Origin: Gemmatimonadota bacterium
GTDB lineage: Bacteria; Gemmatimonadota; Gemmatimonadetes; Longimicrobiales; Gaopeijiaceae
Direction of reading: 5' to 3'
Length of the DNA stretch: 63,091 nucleotides
NCBI GenBank assembly: GCA_009841165.1
Contig: VXMI01000036.1
Location: 1-63,091, forward strand
Numbering within the stretch: the first letter of the stretch is position 1; each line of letters begins with the position of its first letter. Below are positions 55,073-62,500 of this stretch, one piece after another. The notes beneath the pieces were generated by a model. The model saw only the letters and a list, made by a program, of their open reading frames with translations. It was not told the origin of the DNA and made no database searches. The translations under genes were made by a program, and so were the position numbers.

Positions 55073-55492
55073 ATGAAATACTCCAAGCCAGGAAGCGGGT
55101 CGGCGGTCTATCCCCTGCTCGTCCGTGAAGGAGCCGTGGCTGCGGTTCGACGCGGCCTCGCGTTCTCGGCGCTGGATGACGTGGCTGGCGCGGCGGGAGT
55201 CGGACGTCTCGCGCTGGCCCGTGTCATCGGTCTGCCGTCAACCACGCTGGCCCGAAGACGGAAGGCCGGCTCGCTGTCTTCGGAAGAATCCGATCGGCTG
55301 GTGCGTGTGGCGCGCCTGGTCTCGATGGTCCACGAGATGATGGGGGGCAACGAGGTCGCTGCCCGCCGGTGGCTGAGCGATCCCCACGAACTACTGGAAG
55401 CGGAGTCGCCGCTCGACCGGGCATCGACCGAGGTGGGTGGCCGGGAAGTCGAGCAGATCATCGGACGACTGGCGCACGGGGTATTCAGCTAG
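55073..55492 (+). CDS. Xre/MbcA/ParS-type antitoxin
   Basis: A protein of about 139 residues. The N-terminal half contains a helix-turn-helix-like segment (LARVIGLPSTTLARRRKAG, residues about 55-73) and the C-terminal half the ParS/MbcA toxin-binding pattern: VARLVSMVHEMMGG, AARRWLSDPHELLEAESPLD, and a final helix ending IGRLAHGVFS. In-frame starts exist at 55028 (GTG), 55040 and 55073 (ATG); I chose 55073 because a dyad overlaps the earlier ATG. It would bind and neutralise the RES toxin encoded 5 bases downstream and repress the operon. Confidence 0.85.
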   Translation: MKYSKPGSGSAVYPLLVREGAVAAVRRGLAFSALDDVAGAAGVGRLALARVIGLPSTTLARRRKAGSLSSEESDRLVRVARLVSMVHEMMGGNEVAARRWLSDPHELLEAESPLDRASTEVGGREVEQIIGRLAHGVFS

Positions 55493-55497
55493 CGGCC

Positions 55498-55983
55498 GTG
55501 GCCGGCGTTGTCACGACCTGGCGTCTGACCAGGCCCGAGCACTCCCGTACCGTCGAGGAAGTGCTGTCCGGTGAGGGCGCGCTGCAATACGGCGGACGCT
55601 GGAACAGTCCGGGGCGGCGGGCAGTGTACCTGGGTGGGAATCTGGCCCTCGCGAGCCTGGAGCTGCTGGTTCACGTTTGGACACCCGATGTCCTGGCACG
55701 GTATCGGAAGCTGCCCGTCGGAATCCCCGAAGACCTGATCAACGTCATCAGGGTGTGTGATCTGCCTGTGGATTGGGCGGTGCCAAGCCTTCACCCTGCC
55801 ACCAGGAAGATCTGCGACCGCTGGATCGACTCGCTGGCGTCGGCGGTGCTCCAGGTACCGAGCGCTGTCGTGGTCGGCGAGGTCAACTACATTGCGAATC
55901 CCGTTCATCCGGACTTTGCCCGACTCCAGCCGGGGACGATCACCGACTACCGATTCGACTCACGCGTCCTGAGGTCACGCTGA
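55498..55983 (+). CDS. RES-domain toxin (NAD+-consuming)
   Basis: A 161-residue RES-family toxin. Characteristic residues are R9 in TTWRL, Y31-G-G-R34 in YGGRWNSPG, Y44 (VYLGG) and E55 (LASLELLVHV). Studied RES toxins (MbcT, ParT-like, Xre-RES partners) degrade or phosphorolyse NAD+, or modify metabolic enzymes with it; which reaction this one uses is unknown. The GTG start follows the antitoxin stop by five bases, and the order antitoxin-toxin is usual for Xre-RES systems. The longer frame beginning at 55369 lies inside the antitoxin gene and is not real. Confidence 0.87.
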   Translation: MAGVVTTWRLTRPEHSRTVEEVLSGEGALQYGGRWNSPGRRAVYLGGNLALASLELLVHVWTPDVLARYRKLPVGIPEDLINVIRVCDLPVDWAVPSLHPATRKICDRWIDSLASAVLQVPSAVVVGEVNYIANPVHPDFARLQPGTITDYRFDSRVLRSR

Positions 55984-56029
55984 GGCCCCGGCTGGGTCGC
56001 ACACCCCTTCAACCAGCAAAGGAACATCC

Positions 56030-56464
56030 ATGCACGAAGTCAATCTGCTCGCGGTACTGGTCGCCGGTATCGTTCCGATGATCGTCGGCTCGTTGTGGTA
56101 CGGCCCCATCTTCGGCAAGCGCTGGCTGGCGCTGATGGAGATGACGGCCGAGGAGATCCAGGAAGGGTTCAATCCGGTCAAGACCTACGGGGTGACCTTG
56201 CTGCTGTCGCTGGTCACCGCCTTTGTGCTGGCCCAGCTCATCGCCGAATTCGCACCTGCCGATGTCTCGTCGGTGGGTGGAAGTGGAGGCTCCGCGATGG
56301 TCGGCGTGCACGTGGCGCTCATGGCGTTGGTCGGCTTCATTCTCCCGGTCGCAAATCAGTCCATCGCCTTCGAGAAGCGCAAACCGGGTCTCGCGTGGCT
56401 CAACGTCGCCTACAACGGCGTGGCGCTGCTCGCTCAGGCCCTCGTGATCGCTCTGTGGCGGTGA
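56030..56464 (+). CDS. DUF1761 family small membrane protein
   Basis: A 144-residue protein with four hydrophobic helices (about residues 5-25, 53-72, 87-108 and 122-142). The N-terminal VAGIVPMIVGSLWYGPIFGKRW is the signature of the DUF1761 family, whose function is unknown. AAAGGA lies before the ATG. It follows the toxin gene by 46 bases and is convergent with the cupin gene, and is probably not part of the toxin-antitoxin system. Confidence 0.8.
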   Translation: MHEVNLLAVLVAGIVPMIVGSLWYGPIFGKRWLALMEMTAEEIQEGFNPVKTYGVTLLLSLVTAFVLAQLIAEFAPADVSSVGGSGGSAMVGVHVALMALVGFILPVANQSIAFEKRKPGLAWLNVAYNGVALLAQALVIALWR

Positions 56465-56487
56465 GTGCGGACTGAGCCCGGCCGGCG

Positions 56488-56955
56488 CTACCCCTCCCGG
56501 CTGGCTTCCCGCTTCGGAATGACTTCCCCCGTCTCCCGGTCGTAGTCGACGATATTCTCCCACTCCGAGGCGTCGGATCGGGCAACGACAGCCACCACGT
56601 CATCGGTTTCGCTGATGTTGACGACCTCGTGCGGCACGCCCGGCTCGATGAAGATGAAGTCGCCGGCGCGATTCACGATCGAGTGGCGGAGATTGGGGCC
56701 GAAGTCGTGACGCACCGTGCCTTCGAGCAGGTACAGCATGACCTCGAAGTCCACGTGGATGTGTGCGAAGGCCACGCCGCCGGGCGGGATCCGGGCGACG
56801 TTCATCGACAGATCGCGGGCCGGGACGTTCTTCGCCGACAGGCCCGTCTTGTAGTGGATCCCGTTCCAGTCCCGGTGGATCCCGCTGGCACGGATGGTGT
56901 GGATGCCGTCCCCGCCATCGGGAACACCGGGCTTGCCGGTTCCGTCGGTGCTCAT
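56488..56955 (-). CDS. Cupin-domain protein
   Basis: A 155-residue single-domain cupin. Motif 1 residues appear in GGVAFAHIHVDFEVMLYLLEG (two His and a Glu) and motif 2 in GDFIFIEPGVPHEVVN (final His), so the metal site looks complete. No enzyme-specific feature is visible. Its ATG overlaps the stop of the upstream haloacid-dehalogenase-like gene by four bases, and it is the last gene of the DinB-HAD-cupin unit. Confidence 0.85.
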   Translation of the reverse strand: MSTDGTGKPGVPDGGDGIHTIRASGIHRDWNGIHYKTGLSAKNVPARDLSMNVARIPPGGVAFAHIHVDFEVMLYLLEGTVRHDFGPNLRHSIVNRAGDFIFIEPGVPHEVVNISETDDVVAVVARSDASEWENIVDYDRETGEVIPKREASREG

Positions 56956-57659
56956 TCGGCCCCCAGGAGCAGCGTCGCCAACGCCGCCATGTCCGCGACC
57001 TCGACATCGGCTCGCGCCCGGGCCGGGGGCGTCGCTCCGGTCGCGCCCCCCCGGCTGGGCCGGTTCACGTGAACGGTCGCGTAGCCGAGCGCCGACGCCG
57101 GTGCGATATCGTGGAAAAGGCTTTGGGCGACGTGCAGTGTGCGGTCCCGCGGTATCCCCGAGCGCCGAACCATTTCCTCGAAGTGCGCAGTGTCGGGTTT
57201 GTAGTGTCGCACCTGCTGCGCCGTGACCACCCAGTCGAACCCGGTTGCGAGCCGCTTGCTGCTGCGGGCGAAGAGGTCGTCGTCCACGTTCGAGACGATC
57301 CCGAGCGCGTAGCGCTTTCCCAGTCGCTGCAGCGCGGCCACGGTGTCGGGAAAGGGCGGCCAGTCACCCACGGAAGCCGCGAAGGCGTCGCACTCCGCCG
57401 CCGTCGGCTCGAAGCCGAGCCGCGGCCCCATCCGTTCGAGCGTCAGGGCGAGCACCTCGCGATAGGTTCGGTAGCGCTCCCCCTGCACCACGTGCTCGGC
57501 CTCGCCGAAGGCCGCGAGGATCGCCGCGTCGGTCGGTGACCTGCCGCGGGAGGCGCAGACCGGTTCGACGGCGGCGATGATCCCCGCCTCCCAGTCCACC
57601 AGCGTCCCGTAGCAGTCGAAGGTCAGCAGCTCGAAGCGGCCGGAGTCCAGTGCCGGCAC
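56952..57659 (-). CDS. HAD hydrolase, 2-haloacid dehalogenase-like
   Basis: A 235-residue HAD-superfamily protein. Motif I is FDCYGTLVDWE near residues 11-21 with the nucleophilic Asp, motif II lies in IVSNVDDDLF (near 120), and the Lys/Asp pair in HYKPDTAHFE and VAQSLFHDI. The DCYGTL form of motif I and overall length match the haloacid-dehalogenase type II group, although phosphatase activity is equally possible. The start is GTG 57659, two bases after the DinB stop; the long upstream frame overlaps DinB and is not real. Confidence 0.83.
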   Translation of the reverse strand: MPALDSGRFELLTFDCYGTLVDWEAGIIAAVEPVCASRGRSPTDAAILAAFGEAEHVVQGERYRTYREVLALTLERMGPRLGFEPTAAECDAFAASVGDWPPFPDTVAALQRLGKRYALGIVSNVDDDLFARSSKRLATGFDWVVTAQQVRHYKPDTAHFEEMVRRSGIPRDRTLHVAQSLFHDIAPASALGYATVHVNRPSRGGATGATPPARARADVEVADMAALATLLLGAE

Positions 57660-57661
57660 GG

Positions 57662-58168
57662 CTAGGCGTCGGGGAAGTCTGCGGTTGGCCCGAAGATCTG
57701 CGGCACCGGCACGTCGAGAAGCCGGAGATATACGCCGATCTGGGCACGGTGGTGGATCATGTGGTCGAGGATGAAGGTGCGCACCACGACCGCTTTGGGG
57801 AGCGTAAAGCGCGGCTCGCCCGCCACGAGCATGGTCCACGGACCCGCCAAGTCCTCCTCCGAACTGTTCTCGATCGACGCACGAGCCGCCGCCGAGCTGG
57901 CGTCGAGCGCGGAGAGAAGCTCCTCGGTTGTGTTGAATGCGGCCATCGGCGGCGGCCCGCCCTCTGCGGGCGCAATGTCGAACTCGGAGGCCGCCAGAGT
58001 GGGCATCGTCCAGTTGGGAATGTTGGCCAGGTGGGTCGCGAGTTCGCCGAGGGTCCACGACTTGTCATGCGGCCGCCAGCCCATGCGATTCTCGGGAACG
58101 GCCTGGAGAACAGCTTTCGAGCCGGCGACGATCTGGTCGAACGCCGCCAGGGTGCCTCTTACCGACAT
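57662..58168 (-). CDS. DinB-like four-helix protein
   Basis: A 168-residue DinB/YfiT-like protein. Three His residues suited to a metal site are visible: in SWTLGELATHLANI near residue 44 and in VRTFILDHMIHHRAQIG near 135-139. DinB-type proteins are four-helix-bundle thiol-transferases or of unknown role. The ATG at 58168 has AAAGG upstream. Three 17-bp tandem repeats start 14 bases before it. First gene of the DinB-HAD-cupin unit. Confidence 0.83.
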   Translation of the reverse strand: MSVRGTLAAFDQIVAGSKAVLQAVPENRMGWRPHDKSWTLGELATHLANIPNWTMPTLAASEFDIAPAEGGPPPMAAFNTTEELLSALDASSAAARASIENSSEEDLAGPWTMLVAGEPRFTLPKAVVVRTFILDHMIHHRAQIGVYLRLLDVPVPQIFGPTADFPDA

Positions 58169-58181
58169 TGTCCAGCCTTTG

Positions 58182-58232
58182 CGTTGGGGTGAACGGGGCG
58201 TTGGGGTGAGCGGCGTGTTGGGGTGAACAATC
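58182..58232. repeat. Three 17-bp tandem repeats upstream of the DinB gene
   Basis: Three head-to-tail copies with a 17-bp period: CGTTGGGGTGAACGGGG (58182-58198), CGTTGGGGTGAGCGGCG (58199-58215) and TGTTGGGGTGAACAATC (58216-58232). The core GTTGGGGTGA is identical in all; only the ends vary. They stop 14 bases before the DinB ATG. The period is not a multiple of three and they are not inside a recognised gene. They could be iterated protein-binding sites or a young duplication. Confidence 0.75.
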
Positions 58233-58328
58233 CTCTGGCCGCTCGAAAAGATATCAGCCCCCGGGGAGGAGCGCCCCTCGCATAGCGGCCACCCCAATCA
58301 CGGTGCGGGCCGGTTGTCGTTCGCCGGG

Positions 58329-59594
58329 CTACCGTACCACGCGCCGGAAGAGGCGGTCGGCCGCCACGGCCGCGAGGGGAGCGCCCACCACGGTCATGAG
58401 GACGCCGATCCCGGTCGATCCCGGGAAGCCGTCCTGGTCGTCGGTGAGGGCCAGCACGATTCCGGGCGCCGACATGATCGTGCCTGCGACCGCGTTCTTC
58501 CACATGCTGCCGCGCGAGAGGTCGGTCGCGCCGACCCGGCCGGTCAGATACCCGACGCCGAGCTGCGGCGCCGCGTAGAGGACGATGCGCGACCCCGCGT
58601 TGCGCAGCCCGCCGCAGCGCGCCCCGACGAAGTGCTCGGAGAGGTCTTCGAAGCTCAGGCAGGACCGCGACAGTGCGTACCCGGCGAGGAGGCCCAGCGT
58701 GTTTGCCCCGACGGCCACGCCGAGCGCCTTGCCCCAGGGGTAGGGTTCGGACTCGAGGGCCCAGCTGTAGATCCGGCTCGGTGTACTTCCGGGTGCCGCA
58801 AGAGGGGCGCCGCCCGATACCGTCTCGATCAGGATCACGCCGTAGTTCGAGTCCGCTCCGAATCTCACGCCCGCCTGTGCGGGACCTACGGCCTCGACAC
58901 TCCTTATGTGGGCGATCGGCAGCGTGTTGAGGGTGATGAGGCCATTGGCCTGGCGCACGTTGTCGACGATCACAACCGGGGCACGACACCCCGGCGCAGC
59001 GAGGGAGGCGGGATCGCGGAACTCCAGGCAGACGAGCTGGCCGGGCTGGCTCCGGCCGCTTCGGACCCGCACGCCCGGCAGAAGGCGCGCGAGCGCGTTG
59101 GCCAGGTGGTCTCCCGATCTCGCCGCCGGTGTCAGTTCCTCTGCGGTGAGCCGATGTCGCGCCGTGCCCAGGGCACGGTCCCTGAGGGTCCCATCCCGGA
59201 AGGCCTCGACGGTGACCGGTTCCAGCGCGATCGCGGTGGGCGACAGGGTCATGCGGAGCGCGATCCGGTCGCCGGTCGCCAGCGTGACCCGATCGTCGAA
59301 GGTCCCGTACGCGATGTGATTGACCGTGATCCGGTAGTCGCCCGAAGCCACCCGCTCGAACTGGAAGGTCCCCGCGCGGTCGGTCGCCGTCTCGGCGCGG
59401 GTCGAGTCGGCCACACCGGCACGGAGACGCACCAGCGCGATCGACGCGCCCTCGACCGAGGCACCCGTATCGAGGTCCACCACCCTGCCTTCGATGCGCG
59501 GCGGTCGATCCTGCGCCGCGAGAACACCGGCGAAGGCAAAGGCCAACATGGCCCCGAGCGCGCAAGCGCCACCCCGGGGCCGCGTCGCTACCAC
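58329..59594 (-). CDS. Carboxypeptidase-regulatory-like/TonB-plug protein without a barrel
   Basis: A 421-residue secreted protein. The signal peptide (residues 1-24) ends GVLAAQD. A carboxypeptidase-like regulatory domain (about 28-110, RIEGRVVDLDTGASVEGASI) is followed by a plug-like segment (about 125-240, with PVVIVDNVRQANGLITLN and IRSVEAVGP). Instead of a 22-strand barrel there is only a C-terminal part of about 170 residues with three or four hydrophobic helices. It starts with GTG inside the end of the giant upstream gene (7-base overlap), suggesting coupled translation. Role unknown; it may associate with a separate barrel. Confidence 0.7.
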   Translation of the reverse strand: MVATRPRGGACALGAMLAFAFAGVLAAQDRPPRIEGRVVDLDTGASVEGASIALVRLRAGVADSTRAETATDRAGTFQFERVASGDYRITVNHIAYGTFDDRVTLATGDRIALRMTLSPTAIALEPVTVEAFRDGTLRDRALGTARHRLTAEELTPAARSGDHLANALARLLPGVRVRSGRSQPGQLVCLEFRDPASLAAPGCRAPVVIVDNVRQANGLITLNTLPIAHIRSVEAVGPAQAGVRFGADSNYGVILIETVSGGAPLAAPGSTPSRIYSWALESEPYPWGKALGVAVGANTLGLLAGYALSRSCLSFEDLSEHFVGARCGGLRNAGSRIVLYAAPQLGVGYLTGRVGATDLSRGSMWKNAVAGTIMSAPGIVLALTDDQDGFPGSTGIGVLMTVVGAPLAAVAADRLFRRVVR

Positions 59595-62500
59595 ATGATT
59601 CTCCAAATCCGTCCGTCCCCTCCCGCGGCCCATCCAACCCGGCCGCCCGGCGCGAACTCGACCGCCCATGCGCTCAACTCCTCGAGCGGCTGCCAGGTTT
59701 CGCCCATGTCGGCGGTGAACGCGGCGCCGGGCGGCGCCACCGCCACGATGTTCCGATACGGGCCCCAGCGGCCCACCGCGCTCCCGTACACGGCTCCGTC
59801 GATCGGCGCGGCGCTGGCGGCCGTCCAGGTGCGGCCCCCGTCCCTGGTGACGGCCGCGTTCGCGGCGACCACTTCGTCGCGCGCGCCCAGATCCCCGCCC
59901 AGCGCCACGAGCGGCGACCCGTCCGCCAGGGCCAGCGTGAAGATCCCGGCCGCATCGCCCGTCGCCATCGGCACGGCGACCTCGCTCCATGTGGCGCCGT
60001 AGTCGTCCGTCGCCAGGATCCGCGCCGACCCGCCCGCACCGGTCCCGATCCACCCCCGTCCCGAGTCGCCCGCACGGGCGCAGGTGCCGCTGGCCGCGAA
60101 GCCGCCCTCGCCCTCTCCGGCCGCCGGGGCGGCATCGGCGGGGACACGCGCCCAGCTCCGCCCGCCGTCCTCGGTGAGCAGGATGTACGGGACGCCGTCG
60201 AAGGAATCGCCATACGCGAAGCCCCGCTCGCCGTCCCAGAAGTCGAGGCAGTCGAGGAAGCCCTCGGGCGCGTCCATCAGAAAGCGGAGCCTCCAGGTCT
60301 CGCCGCCGTCGGCGGTGCGGTAGATCCGCGACGCCGGTCCGGTGCCGGCGGTCAGCGCAATGGCCGTACGGGACGAGAATCCGTGGATGTCGCGGAACTG
60401 GAGCGAGTCCCCGCCGGGCGCCGGCACGCGTTCCCACTCGTCCCCACCGTCGACCGTCCGCAGGATCACGCCGCCGTGGCCGCTCGCCCACACGGTTTCC
60501 GCCGACACCGGGCTGATCGCCTGCAGGACCTCGGTGGTGCCACTGGACTGTTCGGTGATGGCGGGAAGGGGTGTGCCGGGGTCGTGCGCCGCTTCCTCCC
60601 CGCGCTGCCGGTACACCTCGCGCGCCTCCTCGAACTGCGCGTACACGTGCTCCTTCTCCCGCTCCGACCGCCACCCCGGCCACAACTCCGCCATGACCTC
60701 CAGCTTGTCGATCCAGCGGAGCGCATAGTCCGTGGCGGCTGCGCTCCGGATCGGGCGCCCCGCGACGGTCACCCAGACCGGGTTGGTGAACGCCTGCGGA
60801 TACGACGTGTCGAGCGGCCAGCGGTCCTCGCGGGCGCCTTCGACCCGCAGGTGGATCCAGCCGCTCGCGCCAATGGCCAGGGTGTCGTCGATGTCGAGGG
60901 ACTTCCTGTCGCCGGCGGGTTCCCAGGTGCGGACCACGTTACCGTCTACGACCAGCTCGACCCTTTCCATCGGCACCACGCCCCACACCCTGCCGCGCAC
61001 CCGCACCTCGGCCGGGCCGGCGAGGTCGAGCTCTTCCCCCGGCCCTCTGCCATCGACCGTGAACTCTATCAGGGGGCCGGAGGTGACGAACGAGCTGCCG
61101 TCGCGAATGCCCTGGAACCACCCGTCCATGGTCAGCGTGCCGTCCGGCGTGCGGACGTAGGTGCGCATCGAGCCTACCAGGGGCGTCGCGTGGAGGCTGG
61201 AGATGGAATCCTCGCCGCCGACCACGGTTGCGCGGATCCCGCTGCTCCACACGGCGTAGACCGGGGGCCAGCCGTCCTGGGGCGTGGACCACTCGACCGC
61301 GTCCGCGGCCGCAAGCGCGGCGTCGACGATGTATCCCTTGGCGCCCCCGAGGTTCCCTTCCAGCGGGTCGCCGTTGTAGAACGAGTGGACGTAGGCGGTC
61401 GTCGCTCCCTGGGCCTTGGCCTTCAGCATCATGTCCGTGTTGCTCGGGTAGAGGCTCTCGATCCCGGTGCCCTCGTACCCCATCGCGTACGGCGCGATCA
61501 GGTGTTCCCGCTGGCCGAACATGAAGACGTGTCCATAGAAGGGCGGGCGGTACTCCTGCCCGACGACCAGCAGGCGGTCCGGCTCGGAAAGGGGATGCGG
61601 GCCCCCGCCCGGGAGCCAGTACTGGTGGTCGAGGATGCGGTTGTCCTTGTTGGCGACCTGCTCGGCGACGACGTCCTGGTCTTCCGCGTCGGACATCATC
61701 ATCAGGTTGGCGAGGCTGTTGCGCAGGTTGCCGGCGTAGTTCATGTGGACGTGCGTGGAGCCCGAGAACCAGCCCTGGTCGGAGAGGTCGGAGATCTCCG
61801 TGAGCGTGATCGTCATCGTGGTGACCTCGCCGGGGCGGATGACGGCGGTGTAGGTCACGGGGGCGGTCTCGAAGCCGCGCACGATGGTCATCTCGGCTTC
61901 GCCCGCCGGGAGCTCCACGGTGAACCAGCCCGGGTGATGGAAGATCCGGTCACCCTCGCGTGCCACGCGGGCGTAGGCGTCGGCAGGTGCATGGAACTTG
62001 CCGTCCGCAGCGGTCAGGTGGACGCGGCTGGCCAGCATCTCGCCGGCCTGGCCGACGGTGGTCACTTCGAGCGTGCCGGTCGGCCGCGCCCAATGCCGTT
62101 CGGTGATGTTGACGCGGCGCAGTCTGCCGCCGTTGGCTTCCAGCAGGTACAGGTGCGGCAGGCCGGTCAGGTGGTGCGGCACGCCCTGGGTACCGGGACT
62201 GCCGCCGTTCGCCACGAAGGCGATCCACTCCGCGTCGGGCGACCAGCGCGGGTGGAAGGCGTCGTGGTCGAAGAAGGTCATCTTGTACGGCTCACCACCC
62301 GTCGTGGGCTGCACGTACAGGTTCTGGAACTGGTCCGCGGCGCCCGCGGTCGAGGAGTAGACGAAGCGCTGGCCGTCGTACGAGACGTGTGGCTGGGTGC
62401 GGTAGAGGGACTGCTCGGCGAGGACGAGCTGGCGGTCCTCGATGCCGCCGGCCCGGGCGGGAACCCGGTAGACGTTGCCGCTGCCGAGCGCGACGTCGCG

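Noticed and set aside
56488-56955. Cupin as 3-hydroxyanthranilate dioxygenase of a kynurenine pathway
   Set aside because: It lies in a different operon with DinB and HAD genes, and no kynurenine 3-monooxygenase is present; the cluster leads to anthranilate instead.
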